A DNA stretch of 64,000 nucleotides. Source: Sulfuricella sp. (GTDB lineage: Bacteria > Pseudomonadota > Gammaproteobacteria > Burkholderiales > Sulfuricellaceae). The DNA lies in contig JAHFRP010000007.1 in the NCBI GenBank assembly GCA_023266195.1, positions 1-64,000 on the forward strand. Direction: 5' to 3'. Below, piece after piece: positions 8,270 to 17,551 of this stretch (positions within the stretch are counted from its first letter, which is position 1; each line of letters opens with the position of its first letter). A program made the position numbers and the translations under genes. Under the pieces are notes generated by a model that saw only the letters and a list, made by a program, of their open reading frames with translations, did no database searches and was not told the DNA's origin.

Positions 8270-8326
8270 AACGGTCATGGCGAATCGCCGCCCCGAATCA
8301 TGAAACGGCGATTCGCCATGACCGTT
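8270..8326 (+). repeat. Long inverted repeat after the efflux gene
   Basis: Two perfect 21-base arms (8270-8290 and 8306-8326, starting AACGGTCATGGCG) enclose a 15-base loop. It lies just after the stop of the efflux gene and could act as a transcription-blocking hairpin, but no T-tract follows. Confidence 0.75.
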
Positions 8327-8385
8327 TCCCTCTCCCCTAGCCCTCTCCCGCAAGCGGGCGAGGGGGACGAGGTCTCGCTTCGCGA
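8325..8385 (+). repeat. CCCTCTCCC-type REP palindrome
   Basis: The sequence CCCTCTCCCGC-AAGC-GGGCGAGGG forms a hairpin of the CCCTCTCCC type that is common between proteobacterial genes. A relative lies at 12431-12454. The remaining bases up to 8412 show nothing else. Confidence 0.55.
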
Positions 8386-8412
8386 GTTTCGCGCTAATCG
8401 AATCCGGCGCTT

Positions 8413-8709
8413 TTACGCGTGGCGTTCCGACGGGGGAACCTCGATCATGAATACGCCACCGCCGAGGTCCTTTTCCTTCAATTCCTGCATGTCGCCCAAT
8501 TGGTTGAGCTTGGTGGAGGTCTCGTAGATCAGCTGGTCCAGCATCCGCAGCGATTCCGAATCGCCCGGCACGCGTTCTTCGCTTTCCAGCGCCAGGCGCA
8601 CCAGTTGCAAATCGTTCAGGGAATTATTGACGATATCGTTGACGGTGCGCATCGTGGACTGGAATACGCGCAGTTTAGCCAGCTCTTCGTCAGTCTGTGG
8701 CTCAATCAT
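8413..8709 (-). CDS. Small uncharacterised helical protein
   Basis: The 98-residue product starts MIEPQTDEELAKLRVFQSTM and is preceded by a strong GGAGGTG ribosome-binding site, which fixes the start at 8709. The segment RTVNDIVNNSLNDLQLVRLA resembles a sensor-kinase dimerisation helix (H-box) in which the phospho-accepting histidine position is not a histidine, followed by a second helix (ESLRMLDQLIYETSTKLNQL). I do not recognise a named family. A regulatory or scaffolding helical-hairpin protein is possible; this is inference from pattern only. Confidence 0.6.
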   Translation of the reverse strand: MIEPQTDEELAKLRVFQSTMRTVNDIVNNSLNDLQLVRLALESEERVPGDSESLRMLDQLIYETSTKLNQLGDMQELKEKDLGGGVFMIEVPPSERHA

Positions 8710-8863
8710 GGAGCACCTCCAATTCCGTGTATGGGGAAATGATGAAGCCTCCGGCCTGAATTGAAAATAAGCAAAAAACCTATTTGGCGCTAAATTTTTT
8801 ACCGAGTCCGCACCGGCGTATTTCCTGGCCCGGAAAATAAACATAACAGCATGTTTTTGATAT

Positions 8864-8869
8864 TATAAT
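8864..8869 (+). promoter_or_regulatory. TATAAT -10 element very close to the DUF924 start
   Basis: A perfect TATAAT ends 10 bases before the ATG at 8880, so transcription would begin about 4 bases before the start codon. The -35 region is poor (ACATAA at 17-bp spacing) and there is no ribosome-binding site. Confidence 0.4.
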
Positions 8870-8879
8870 TACACAGATC

Positions 8880-9434
8880 ATGCCTACACAAATCGCTCCC
8901 GACGACATCCTGAACTTCTGGTATTCCGACCGGATGCGGCCGCGCTGGTTCGCCTCCACGCCGGAGCTGGACGCCGAAATTCGCGCGAAATACGAGCCGC
9001 TTTGGCTGGCGGCGGGCAGCGGCGCGCTGGACGGCTGGAAAGCGTCGGCCGAAGGATGCCTGGCGCTCGCCATCGTGCTCGACCAGTTCCCGCTCAACAT
9101 GTTTCGCGGCGAAGCCCGAAGCTTCGGCACCGAGAAGAAAGCCGTCGAAACCAGCAAATACGCCATCGCGCACGGCCACGACCAAGCACTGCCGGCGGAC
9201 CGGGTGGCGTTCCTGTTCATGCCGCTGATGCACAGCGAGGATCTGGCCGACCAGGATCTTTCCGTGCGGCTGTTCGAGCGGGCGAAGCTGGCCGACAACC
9301 TGCGCTTCGCCCGGCATCACCGCGAGCTGATCCGGCGCTTCGGCCGCTTTCCGCACCGCAACGCCATTCTGGGCAGGGACAGCAGCGCGGAAGAAATCGC
9401 CTATCTCAATTCGAAAGAGGCTTTTCTGGGGTAG
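8880..9434 (+). CDS. DUF924 family protein
   Basis: The 184-residue protein matches DUF924, a helical TPR-like bacterial family of unknown function. It shows ILNFWYSD near the N-terminus, RWFAS, LALAIVLDQFPLNMFRG, and FLFMPLMHSEDLADQ, all conserved in the family. The start at 8880 gives the full family length. The mRNA may be nearly leaderless, because a TATAAT lies only 10 bases upstream. Its stop codon lies inside the beginning of a palindromic intergenic repeat. Confidence 0.85.
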   Translation: MPTQIAPDDILNFWYSDRMRPRWFASTPELDAEIRAKYEPLWLAAGSGALDGWKASAEGCLALAIVLDQFPLNMFRGEARSFGTEKKAVETSKYAIAHGHDQALPADRVAFLFMPLMHSEDLADQDLSVRLFERAKLADNLRFARHHRELIRRFGRFPHRNAILGRDSSAEEIAYLNSKEAFLG

Positions 9435-9486
9435 GAGCGGCCTCCTGGCCGCGAACGCCGGATTTGCGGCCAGGAGGCCGCTCCGC
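9432..9486 (+). repeat. GTAGGAGCGGCCTCC palindromic repeat, copy 1
   Basis: Arms GGAGCGGCCTCCTGGCCGC (9434-9452) and its exact complement (9466-9484) surround a 13-base loop. A near-identical element lies at 11792-11848, on the other side of glgB. It probably also blocks transcription into glgB. Confidence 0.75.
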
Positions 9487-9581
9487 CGTGCCTCGGCTCA
9501 TCAATTTGCCTTTTACCTTCCATGGTCTTTAATGAATCTTTGCGATTTCATTCGAACCTGAAGACTGAGGAGGAACGGCAT

Positions 9582-11786
9582 ATGCTGGTGGGCAAAATTG
9601 GCAATCTGGAAGCGGCGTGGGCGCCGAAAAGCGACAACGATCTGATCCGTATCATCGAGGCGCGCCATCACGACCCGTTCGCGGTGTTGGGCATGCACCC
9701 GGATGAGGAGGGCTGCGTCGTCCGGGCTTTCGTTCCGCACGCGGCCGAGGTTTCGATTGCCGAGGGGAATCTGCCGATGAGCCGGATCGCCGGCACCGAT
9801 CTGTTCGAATGGCGCGGCAAAACCAAGTCGGTTCCCGACCATTACCGGCTGATCTGGCGCGACACCGAAAACCGCCTGCACATCGCCCACGACCCCTACA
9901 CCTATCCGCCGCAGATTTCCGACTTCGATCTGCACTTGTTCGCCGAGGGCAAGCACCGCCAGGCCTACGCCATGCTCGGCGCACACGAGCACGAGATCGA
10001 CGGCGTCGCGGGCGTGCTGTTCGCGGTGTGGGCGCCCAATGCCGAGCGGGTCAGCGTGGTCGGCGATTTCAACCGCTGGGACGGCCGCATGCACCCGATG
10101 CGGGTGCGCACGGGCGTCGGCGTGTGGGAGCTGTTCATCCCAGACCTGGGGCCCGGCATTCTCTACAAGTTCGAGATTCGCAACCGGCACACCGGCCAAG
10201 TGCTGCTCAAGGCCGATCCTTACGGCCAGGAATTCGAGCTGCGGCCGAAAACCTCCTCCATCGTCGCGCCCACCTCCCATTTCCGGTGGCGCGACGACGA
10301 ATGGATGCAACGCCGCGCCACGGCGGATTGGCAGCATGCGCCGATGTCGGTCTACGAAGTTCATCCCGGTTCCTGGCAGCGCGGAGTGGAGGGGGAAACG
10401 CTCAACTACCGCGAACTGGCGAAGAAGCTGGTCGATTACGTAGTCGAAATGGGCTTCAGCCACATCGAGCTGATGCCGGTGAGCGAGCATCCGTTCGACC
10501 TTTCCTGGGGCTACCAGGCCACCGGTTATTTCGCCCCCACCAGCCGCTTCGGCACGCCGGAAGATTTCCGCTATTTCATCGATTACTGCCACCGCCATGG
10601 GGTCGGCGTGCTGCTCGACTGGGTGCCGGCCCACTTCCCGAAGGACGGCCATGCGCTCGCCCGCTTCGACGGTACGCCGCTTTACGAGCACGAAGACCCG
10701 CGCCGCGGCGAACATCTGGACTGGGCCACGCTGATCTTCAACTTCGGCCGCAACGAGGTGAAAAACTTCCTCATCTCCAGCGCGCTTTACTGGCTCAAGG
10801 AATTCCATATCGACGGCCTGCGCGTCGATGCGGTGGCTTCCATGCTCTACCTGGATTATTCGCGCACCGAGTGGATTCCCAACCAGTATGGCGGACGGGA
10901 AAACCTGGAAGCGATCGGTTTCCTGCGCGAGCTCAACGAGGCCAGCCATGCCGAATGCCCCGGCGTCCTCGTCATCGCGGAAGAATCCACCTCATGGCCG
11001 CAGGTGACGCGCCCGACCTATCTCGGCGGCCTCGGCTTCGACATCAAGTGGAACATGGGCTGGATGAACGACACCCTGGCCTATTTCTCGAAGGAACCGA
11101 TCCACCGCCAGTACCACCACGACCTGCTCACCTTCAGCATGCTCTATGCCTTCACCGAGAACTTCATGCTGCCGTTCTCCCACGACGAAGTGGTGCACGG
11201 CAAGGGTTCCATGCTCAACAAGATGCCGGGCGACGAGTGGCAACGGTTCGCCAATCTGCGCGCGCTCTATACCTACTATTTCACCCATCCGGGCAAGAAG
11301 CTGCTGTTCATGGGAACCGAGTTCGGCCAGGGACTGGAATGGAACAGCGCCGGCGTGCTCGACTGGTACGTGCTGGAATACCCGTTCCATCAAGGCGTGC
11401 AGCGCCTGGTCAAGGACCTGAACCATCTCTACCACAACACTCCGGTGCTGTACCGCAACGAGTTCGAATGGCCGGGATTCGAGTGGATCGACTGCCACGA
11501 TTCCGCGCAGTCGGTGCTGAGCTTCATGCGCAAGGCCGACGACGATTTCCTCGCGGTGGTGGTCAACCTCACCCCGGTTCCGCGCTTGGGCTACCGCATC
11601 GGCGTGCCGCGGCCGGGGCGCTACCGCGAAATCTTCAACTCGGATTCGGCGTATTACGGCGGCAGCAACATGGGCAACGGCGGGGCAGACCTGGTCGCCG
11701 AGGAAATCCCCTGGATGAACCAGCCCTTTTCGATCAGCATGACTTTGCCGCCGCTGGCCGGGGTGATTTTGGCGCCGCAGGGATAA
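9582..11786 (+). CDS. glgB: 1,4-alpha-glucan branching enzyme GlgB
   Basis: The 734-residue enzyme makes alpha-1,6 branches in glycogen. It carries an N-terminal carbohydrate-binding region, the family CBM48 domain ([20 protein letters not shown]), and the GH13 catalytic barrel with [10 protein letters not shown], the nucleophile motif [17 protein letters not shown], the acid motif [10 protein letters not shown] and the third aspartate motif [13 protein letters not shown]. The start at 9582 follows a strong GAGGAGGA site with 7-base spacing. Length is normal. No other glycogen gene is nearby, so it stands alone here, flanked by two copies of the same palindromic repeat. Confidence 0.95.
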   Translation: MLVGKIGNLEAAWAPKSDNDLIRIIEARHHDPFAVLGMHPDEEGCVVRAFVPHAAEVSIAEGNLPMSRIAGTDLFEWRGKTKSVPDHYRLIWRDTENRLHIAHDPYTYPPQISDFDLHLFAEGKHRQAYAMLGAHEHEIDGVAGVLFAVWAPNAERVSVVGDFNRWDGRMHPMRVRTGVGVWELFIPDLGPGILYKFEIRNRHTGQVLLKADPYGQEFELRPKTSSIVAPTSHFRWRDDEWMQRRATADWQHAPMSVYEVHPGSWQRGVEGETLNYRELAKKLVDYVVEMGFSHIELMPVSEHPFDLSWGYQATGYFAPTSRFGTPEDFRYFIDYCHRHGVGVLLDWVPAHFPKDGHALARFDGTPLYEHEDPRRGEHLDWATLIFNFGRNEVKNFLISSALYWLKEFHIDGLRVDAVASMLYLDYSRTEWIPNQYGGRENLEAIGFLRELNEASHAECPGVLVIAEESTSWPQVTRPTYLGGLGFDIKWNMGWMNDTLAYFSKEPIHRQYHHDLLTFSMLYAFTENFMLPFSHDEVVHGKGSMLNKMPGDEWQRFANLRALYTYYFTHPGKKLLFMGTEFGQGLEWNSAGVLDWYVLEYPFHQGVQRLVKDLNHLYHNTPVLYRNEFEWPGFEWIDCHDSAQSVLSFMRKADDDFLAVVVNLTPVPRLGYRIGVPRPGRYREIFNSDSAYYGGSNMGNGGADLVAEEIPWMNQPFSISMTLPPLAGVILAPQG

Positions 11787-11791
11787 CGGCG

Positions 11792-11848
11792 GTAGGAGCG
11801 CCCTCCCGGCCGCGATCATCAAAATCGCGGCCGGGAGGCCGCTCCTAC
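11792..11848 (+). repeat. GTAGGAGCGGCCTCC palindromic repeat, copy 2
   Basis: The arms 11792-11816 and 11824-11848 pair with a single mismatch and have a 7-base loop (CATCAAA). It matches the element at 9432-9486 and separates the convergent genes glgB and the GNAT-like gene, where it can serve as a bidirectional terminator. Confidence 0.75.
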
Positions 11849-11859
11849 AAATGCTTCGC

Positions 11860-12345
11860 CTACGATTTCGGCAGGGTCTTCAAGGCCACCCGCGAGCGGC
11901 AGGGGCCGAAAGTGGCGAACTTTTCCGAGTGGTGCTTGATCCGGTTCAGGAAAGCCACGCCGCGGAAACTGTCGAGATGGGTTTCGACGAACAGCACGTC
12001 GGTGACGCGCCAGCCGAAATCCGGGTTGAGATGCCTGGCGTAGGTTTCCACGATCTTGCGCACCACGCGTTTCCCCAGGCCCTTGCCGCGCCGGGACTCG
12101 ACGATTTCCAGGCGGTTGAGCGTCACCACCACCGTGCGGTTGTCCTGCCGGATATGGCAATCCAGATCAAACACGGAGTTCGGTTGGGAAAGCAGCGTCA
12201 AAAATTGCTTCTGGGGGTAAAGCAGGACAGCCATTTCCACGATGACAACTTCGGGCATAAGCGCCGTAGCTGGAAACGCCCATTGTTCCATTAGGGAGGG
12301 ACACGGTTCGGGAGAAACTTCTGGGGCGGCGGCGGTTGTATTCAT
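11860..12345 (-). CDS. Putative GNAT-like acetyltransferase
   Basis: The 161-residue product contains EIVESRRGKGLGKRVVRKIV, which fits the acetyl-CoA-binding motif A of GNAT proteins (R/Q-x-x-G-x-G/A), preceded by strands VVVTLNRLEI. The rest is not recognisable and no substrate can be named. The N-terminal 30 residues are low in similarity features, and an internal start at the MPEVVIVEM methionine is possible. Confidence 0.5.
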   Translation of the reverse strand: MNTTAAAPEVSPEPCPSLMEQWAFPATALMPEVVIVEMAVLLYPQKQFLTLLSQPNSVFDLDCHIRQDNRTVVVTLNRLEIVESRRGKGLGKRVVRKIVETYARHLNPDFGWRVTDVLFVETHLDSFRGVAFLNRIKHHSEKFATFGPCRSRVALKTLPKS

Positions 12346-12430
12346 AGACGCTCGACGTTGAAAATAGCCAAGCTAATTAGAGCGAAAGGGAAGGGTGGGG
12401 TTCAATGATTAACCGGGATCGTTCATTAGC

Positions 12431-12454
12431 CCTCTCCCGCCGGCGGGAGAGAGG
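12431..12454 (+). repeat. CCCTCTCCC-type REP palindrome, second copy
   Basis: CTCTCCCGCC pairs with GGCGGGAGAG without a loop, inside the 254-base gap 12346-12599. Nothing else stands out in that gap; it must hold the promoter of msrA. Confidence 0.5.
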
Positions 12455-12599
12455 AAAAATCGTCGCATCGACGCGACTGGCCGCCAGTGCGGACGGGAAC
12501 TATCCGGAGATCGCGGTGCCACAGCAGGATAAAGCGCAGGCTGGATGACGCACGGGCGGTCATTCTGTCCGCTCAGGCCACCGCCAAAAGGGTAAGACC

Positions 12600-13292
12600 A
12601 TGTTTAACTCGACTGTTCGCCGTTTAGCCACGCTGCTTGGCGCCGCCATCCTGCTCGGCCTGTGCGCCGCAAGTCTGGCAGGCGACCGGGCGATCCGCAT
12701 CCCCGACCCCGCCACCGATGCGCCGCAGGCAAAAACCGCCGAGCAGACCGCAGTGCTGGCCGGCGGCTGCTTTTGGGGCGTCGAGGCCGTGTTCCGGCAC
12801 ATCAATGGGGTGATCTCGGCAACCTCCGGCTACGCCGGTGGTTCGGCGGGCACGGCAAATTACCCGGTAGTGAGCACAGGCGCCACCGGCCATGCGGAAT
12901 CGGTCAAGGTCGTATTCGACCCGGCGAAGGTTTCCTACGGCCGGCTATTGCAGGTGTTTTTCTCCGTCGCCCACGACCCGACCCAGCTCGACAGGCAGGG
13001 ACCGGACAGCGGCAGCCAGTACCGCTCGGAAATTTTCTACGCGAACGGCGAGCAGGAACGGATCGCCCGTACCTACATCGACCAGTTGACGCGCGCTCAC
13101 GCCTTTCCAGCGCCCATCGTGACCCGGCTGTCGCCGCTGACGGCGTTCTACCCGGCCGAGGCTTATCACCGGAATTACGCCGAGCGCCACCCGCATGACG
13201 GTTATATCGTGGTCAACGACCTGCCCAAGGTCGAGCACCTCAAGAACCTGTTTCCCGAACGGTATCGGGCCGGAGGGCCGGTGGCACAGTGA
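12600..13292 (+). CDS. msrA: Exported peptide-methionine (S)-S-oxide reductase MsrA
   Basis: The 230-residue protein has the MsrA core with the catalytic motif GGCFWGVEAVF, the block SGYAGGSAGTANYPVVSTG, TGHAESVKVVFDP and the DPTQLDRQGPDSGSQYRS segment. It reduces methionine S-sulfoxide in proteins. An N-terminal hydrophobic signal (LATLLGAAILLGLCAASLAG) makes it periplasmic, unlike the usual cytosolic MsrA, and adds roughly 40 residues. Resolving partners (thioredoxin-like domain or MsrB) are not encoded nearby. It ends before a long terminator-like palindrome. Confidence 0.92.
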   Translation: MFNSTVRRLATLLGAAILLGLCAASLAGDRAIRIPDPATDAPQAKTAEQTAVLAGGCFWGVEAVFRHINGVISATSGYAGGSAGTANYPVVSTGATGHAESVKVVFDPAKVSYGRLLQVFFSVAHDPTQLDRQGPDSGSQYRSEIFYANGEQERIARTYIDQLTRAHAFPAPIVTRLSPLTAFYPAEAYHRNYAERHPHDGYIVVNDLPKVEHLKNLFPERYRAGGPVAQ

Positions 13293-13297
13293 CGCAT

Positions 13298-13374
13298 GTA
13301 GGTCGGTTCAAGCGAAGCGGAACCGACGCGCCATGAAAGAAATCGTCGGTTCCGCTTCGCTTGAACCGACCTAC
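13298..13374 (+). terminator. Long palindrome between msrA and the PLP lyase gene
   Basis: Two perfect 31-base arms (13298-13328, 13344-13374, beginning GTAGGTCGGTTCAAGCG) enclose a 15-base loop. The element lies between convergent genes and is likely a bidirectional terminator as well as a member of a repeated palindrome family; a shorter GTCGGGCA relative lies at 17552-17573. Confidence 0.7.
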
Positions 13375-13376
13375 TT

Positions 13377-14555
13377 CTACTTCTTCCGGCGCGCGGCGAG
13401 CGCCGCTTCGACCCGCCCCAGCGCCTCGGCGAGGACGTGACGCGGCGAGCCGATGTTGAGGCGCATGAAACCGCTGCCGCCTTCGCCGAACACCGTACCG
13501 GGGTTCATCCCGACCTTGGCCTCGCGCACGAAAAAATCCCGCAGCGCCGCATCGTCCATCCCCAAACCGCGGCAATCGAGCCACAGCAGATAGGTTCCCT
13601 CCGGCTGAATCAGGCGGATATCGGGCAGATGCCCGGCAAGGTAGGCGCCGACGAAATCCCGGTTGTCGCGCAGATAGGGCAGGAGGCGGTCCAGCCACGG
13701 CTCGCCTTCGCGGTAGGCGGCTTCGAACGCGGCGATGCTGAAAGGATTGGATTGGCCCAGGTGGAGCGTGTCGAAAACCCGGCCGATCGCGGCGCGTAGC
13801 GCCGGGTCGGGCGCGACCAGGCTGGACAGGCCCATGCCGGGGATGTTGAAGGTTTTGCTCGGCGCCACGGCGGTGACGAGCTTGTCGGCGGCGCCGGCCA
13901 GGGTGGCCAGCGCGATGTGGCGCTCGCCCGGATAGACCAGGTCGGCGTGGATTTCGTCCGCCAGCACGACCAGGCCGTACTGGCGGGCGATGCGCAGGAT
14001 CTCCGCGAGTTCCTCCTGCCGCCAGACGCGCCCGACCGGGTTGTGCGGCGAGCAGAGCAGCAAGAGGCGCGCGCCTGCCGCGGCGCACCGTTCCAGATGG
14101 GGAAAATCGATGGTGTAGCGGCCGTGTTCCAGGCGCAGCGGGTTGAGAACCAGGCGCCGCCCGGTGCCGGTGACGGCGGTAAAAAACGGGAAATACACCG
14201 GCGGCTGGACGATGACGCCCTCTCCCCGCGCGGCGAAGGCCATTACCGCCGCATGCAGCGACGGCACCACGCCCGGTGCCATCGCGATCCACTCGCGCTT
14301 GACCGCCCAGCCGTGGCGCTTTTGCAGCCAGCCGATCAGAGCCTGGAACAGGCCGTCCGGATAAAAAGTGTAGCCGTAAACCGGATGGGCTGCGCGGGCC
14401 GCCAGGGCGCAGGTTACCGCCGCCGGGGCGGCGAAATCCATGTCGGCCACCCACAGCGGCAGCACGTCCGCCGTGCCGAAATACGCCGCGCGGCCGTCGT
14501 GCTTGACGCTGTGGGTGCCGGCGCGCGGAATGTCGCGGTCGAAATCGTCGGACAT
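13377..14555 (-). CDS. MalY/PatB-type PLP-dependent C-S lyase/aminotransferase
   Basis: The 392-residue fold-type I PLP enzyme has the start LPLWVADMDFAAP characteristic of the MalY/PatB (cystathionine beta-lyase-like) group, YGYTFYPDG, LLLLCSPHNPVGRVW, VVLADEIHADLVYPG and the PLP-lysine motif VAPSKTFNIPGMGLS. Such enzymes cleave cystathionine or cysteine conjugates. It begins 9 bases after the stop of the kinase remnant on the same strand, and ends at the long palindrome. Confidence 0.9.
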   Translation of the reverse strand: MSDDFDRDIPRAGTHSVKHDGRAAYFGTADVLPLWVADMDFAAPAAVTCALAARAAHPVYGYTFYPDGLFQALIGWLQKRHGWAVKREWIAMAPGVVPSLHAAVMAFAARGEGVIVQPPVYFPFFTAVTGTGRRLVLNPLRLEHGRYTIDFPHLERCAAAGARLLLLCSPHNPVGRVWRQEELAEILRIARQYGLVVLADEIHADLVYPGERHIALATLAGAADKLVTAVAPSKTFNIPGMGLSSLVAPDPALRAAIGRVFDTLHLGQSNPFSIAAFEAAYREGEPWLDRLLPYLRDNRDFVGAYLAGHLPDIRLIQPEGTYLLWLDCRGLGMDDAALRDFFVREAKVGMNPGTVFGEGGSGFMRLNIGSPRHVLAEALGRVEAALAARRKK

Positions 14556-14564
14556 GCGCCGCGC

Positions 14565-15140
14565 CTACGCCGAACCGGGCAGGCTCACCCGCACCGCGGT
14601 GCCCTTGCCCGGCGCGCTGCTGACTTCGGCCTTGCCGCCCACCATGGCGGCGCGCTCGATCGCCCCCAGCAGGCCGAAGGTAATGGATTTGCGCGAATTC
14701 AGGTCGAAGCCCTTGCCGTTGTCGTTGATCGTCGGCACCACCGCTTCGCCCCATGCTCCGAGAGCGATGCTCACCTTGGTCGCGCCGGCGTGTTTCGCCA
14801 CGTTGGCCAGGGGTTCCTGCACAATGCGGACCAACGCCGTGGATTGCCTGATGCCCAGACGCAGCCCTTCGTCCGGCAAGCGCAGTTCGCACGCGATCCC
14901 GCTGCTTTTCCGGAATTCCTCCACATAATTTTCAACGACGTATTCAAGCCCGAGGTCTTCCAGCTCGGTCGGCCTCAACTCGGCCACGGTTTGGCGCATG
15001 GCCTGGACGCCGTCCGCTTCGCGGCCATCCACGCGCAGGATCGCCTGATTGGCCTGGCTCAGCGCTACGTACAGGTTGTTGAGGGGACCGATGCACTGTT
15101 CCGCCGCTTTGAATTTTTCCATGTCGATATTTGACACCAT
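14565..15140 (-). pseudogene. Remnant of a NarX-type sensor histidine kinase, internally deleted
   Basis: The 191-residue frame begins with LNNLYVALSQANQAILR, the usual start of a GAF-type sensor domain. It then jumps directly to MRQTVAELRPTELEDLGLE, the end of a HisKA_3 domain. The rest of the GAF domain and the phosphorylated H-box are missing. The ATPase part is present but altered: RIVQEPLANVAKHAG (usual form QEALTN), INDNGKGFDL, and GAIERAAMVGGKAEVSSAPG. Without the histidine it cannot autophosphorylate. I read it as a deletion remnant; a repurposed ATPase protein is the alternative. The start at 15140 is a guess. Confidence 0.65.
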
Positions 15141-15349
15141 AACCTGACGCCGTGAACATGGCGCCGAACTGATGATGCATAGAGTACATGGCCTAAAGTT
15201 AAGTTGCACCCGACATATGTAAAACGCCTTTTTTGGAGCATTTTGCCGAAAGCGCCGTTTACGTAAATCGTGAAATGCGCCTAGAATTAAAATGTTAGTC
15301 CGCTATGGCACCGGGCCGAGTTATCCCAACTCTCGATTTCAACAAGGAG

Positions 15350-15460
15350 AACGCTGAAATGAGGCGGGTTTCCCTGTATTTTCCCGCTCACCCGGCGGAT
15401 GAGCGCGACCGTCTCGGCAACCGATTGTTTTTCCACTGCGAACTCGGTGCTCTCTGTGGC
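15350..15460 (-). repeat. Dispersed CACAGAG-type element, copy 2
   Basis: Read on the minus strand this begins GGCCACAGAGAGCACCGAG and runs through GTGGAAAAACAATCGGTTGC to ACCCGCCTCAT, which lines up with the element at 6172-6290 over nearly its full length. It occupies the gap 15141-15492 upstream of fumC, where I see no gene. The fumC promoter must lie upstream of it or inside it. Confidence 0.6.
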
Positions 15461-15492
15461 CAAATACATTTTTTATTATTGCGGAGAGCGCC

Positions 15493-16890
15493 ATGACCAC
15501 GACCAGGACGGAACGCGATTCCTTCGGCACCATCGAGGTGCCCGCCGACCGGCTGTGGGGCGCGCAGACGCAGCGCTCGATCGAACATTTTCGCATCTCC
15601 TCCGAACGCATGCCGGTCGAACTCATCCACGCGCTCGCCGCAACCAAACGCGCTTGCGCACTCGCCAACCGCGACCTGGGGCTGCTGCAACCGGAGAAGG
15701 CCGACGCCATCGTCCAGGCCGCCGGGGAAATCCTGGCCGGCCTTCATGACGGAGAATTCCCTCTGTCGGTCTGGCAAACGGGCTCGGGCACCCAATCCAA
15801 CATGAACCTGAACGAGGTGCTCGCCAACCGGGCATCTGAGCTGCTCGGCGGGGCGCGGGGCGAAGCCTGGCGCGTGCATCCGAACGACGATGTCAACCTC
15901 GGACAATCGTCCAACGACATCTTTCCTACGGCGATGCACCTGGCTGCCAGCCTTGGCCTGACGCAGAAGCTGCTGCCCGCGCTGGGCATGCTGCGCTCTG
16001 CGCTGGAAGCCAAATCCGCCGCCTTCGCCGACATCGTCAAGATCGGCCGCACCCACTTGCAGGACGCGACCCCGCTGACGCTGGGGCAGGAGTTTTCAGG
16101 CTATGCGGCGCAGCTGGAATTTGCCGAATCGGCGATCGGCGCCGCGCTGCCCCCGCTTTATCTGCTGGCGGTCGGCGGCACGGCGGTGGGCACCGGGCTC
16201 AACACCCATGCCGAATTCGGTGAACGCGTCGCGGCGGAGCTGGCGCGTTCCAGCGGGTTGCCCTTTCGCAGCGCGCCCAACAAATTCGCCGCACTGGCCG
16301 CCCACGATGCCTTGGTGGCGGCGCACGGCACGCTCAAGGCGCTCGCCGCCGCGCTGATGAAAATCGCCAACGACATCCGCTGGCTGGCCTCCGGCCCGCG
16401 CTGCGGGCTCGGCGAGATCGGCGTTCCCGCGAACGAGCCGGGCAGCTCGATCATGCCGGGCAAGGTCAATCCGACCCAATGCGAGGCACTGACCATGCTC
16501 TGCTGCCAGGTCTTCGGCAACGATGTGGCGATCAACTTCGGCGGAGCCTCCGGCAATTTCGAGCTAAACGTATTCAAGCCGCTGATCGCGCATAATTTCC
16601 TGCATAGCGTGCGACTCCTGGCGGACGGCATGGCAAGCTTCGAGGCGCACTGCGTGCGCGGCATCGAGGCCCGGCCAGAGCGGATTGCCGAGCTGATGGG
16701 CCGCTCCCTGATGCTGGTAACCGCACTGGCGCCTTATATCGGCTACGACCGGGCCGCCGAGATCGCCAAACAGGCCCAATGCGACGGCGGCACGCTGAAG
16801 CAGGCGGCGCTGGCGCTGGGCTATGTCACGGCAGAAGAATTCGACCGCTGGGTGCAGCCGGAAAAGATGGCTCATCCTGACAGGCCATAA
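15493..16890 (+). CDS. fumC: Class II fumarate hydratase FumC
   Basis: The 465-residue enzyme interconverts fumarate and malate in the TCA cycle. It contains [12 protein letters not shown], the [14 protein letters not shown] block, [34 protein letters not shown] and the superfamily signature [16 protein letters not shown]. Length is normal for the heat-stable, iron-free class. The start at 15493 follows GGAGAG. The gene stands alone on the plus strand. Confidence 0.95.
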   Translation: MTTTRTERDSFGTIEVPADRLWGAQTQRSIEHFRISSERMPVELIHALAATKRACALANRDLGLLQPEKADAIVQAAGEILAGLHDGEFPLSVWQTGSGTQSNMNLNEVLANRASELLGGARGEAWRVHPNDDVNLGQSSNDIFPTAMHLAASLGLTQKLLPALGMLRSALEAKSAAFADIVKIGRTHLQDATPLTLGQEFSGYAAQLEFAESAIGAALPPLYLLAVGGTAVGTGLNTHAEFGERVAAELARSSGLPFRSAPNKFAALAAHDALVAAHGTLKALAAALMKIANDIRWLASGPRCGLGEIGVPANEPGSSIMPGKVNPTQCEALTMLCCQVFGNDVAINFGGASGNFELNVFKPLIAHNFLHSVRLLADGMASFEAHCVRGIEARPERIAELMGRSLMLVTALAPYIGYDRAAEIAKQAQCDGGTLKQAALALGYVTAEEFDRWVQPEKMAHPDRP

Positions 16891-16914
16891 GGGGGGTAAC
16901 CGGCCCACTATAAT

Positions 16915-17518
16915 TTGATGACGAGGTTATTGGCCGCGTCAACCTCGAAAGGAATTTCCCTGACCCAAGTTAATCCGGCAAACCCCGCCTGCAAAATCTT
17001 CCTGGTCGGCGTATACGACAACGAAGCCGAAGCGAAACGCGCGGTTGAACAGCTGATCGAGCGGAATTACCCGATGGATCTGCTATCCGTGCTCGGCCGG
17101 GTGCATGCATCCGGCGACGACCCCCTGGGCATTTACCACGCCGGAGCGGGGGAGCGGATGAAGGTCTGGGCCAGACAGGGCGCGCTGTGGGGTGGGCGGC
17201 CCGCTCGCCGGTGCCGCCGGCATGTTCGTTTTGCCGCCCATCGGCGCCGTGCTCGCCGCCGGACCGATCGCCGAGGCCACCGCGTCCGCCCTGGAAGGCG
17301 CGGTGGTGGCCGGGGCCGCCATGATGGGTGCGACGGCGGACCCCCACTTGGCCATAGCCGTGCGCCGCATCGGCATTCCCAAGGAAAAACTGGATCGTTT
17401 GCACCAGGCCATCACGGAAGGGCGCTACGTCGTGGTGCTGCACGGCAAATCAGGAGAAATCGAACGCTGGAAACCGCTCCTGGGGCGGAGCGCCGGCGAA
17501 ATCGTGGATCTGCCGTAA
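16915..17518 (+). pseudogene. Frameshifted gene for a glycine-rich DUF1269-like membrane-associated protein
   Basis: The first frame encodes KIFLVGVYDNEAEAKRAVEQ and RMKVWARQGALWG up to about 17190. The continuation is one base further on and encodes GGPLAGAAGMFVLPPIGAVL, IAVRRIGIPKEKLDRLHQAI and VVVLHGKSGEIERW, ending at 17516-17518. Together they make a single protein of roughly 190 residues with a hydrophobic glycine-zipper centre, similar in plan to DUF1269/general-stress proteins. The shift falls at the G-rich run GTGGGGTGGGCGG and is explained by one extra G. It may be a real mutation or a sequencing error. The start codon is uncertain. Confidence 0.6.
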
Positions 17519-17551
17519 ATGGCCACGGCCTGCGCGCCGCGGTAACCGGCC

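Noticed and set aside
15358-15496. Small open frame with an AAGGAG site that overlaps the fumC start (ATGA), a possible leader peptide
   Set aside because: Most of it lies within the dispersed CACAGAG element, so its sequence is explained by the repeat. fumC has its own ribosome-binding site.
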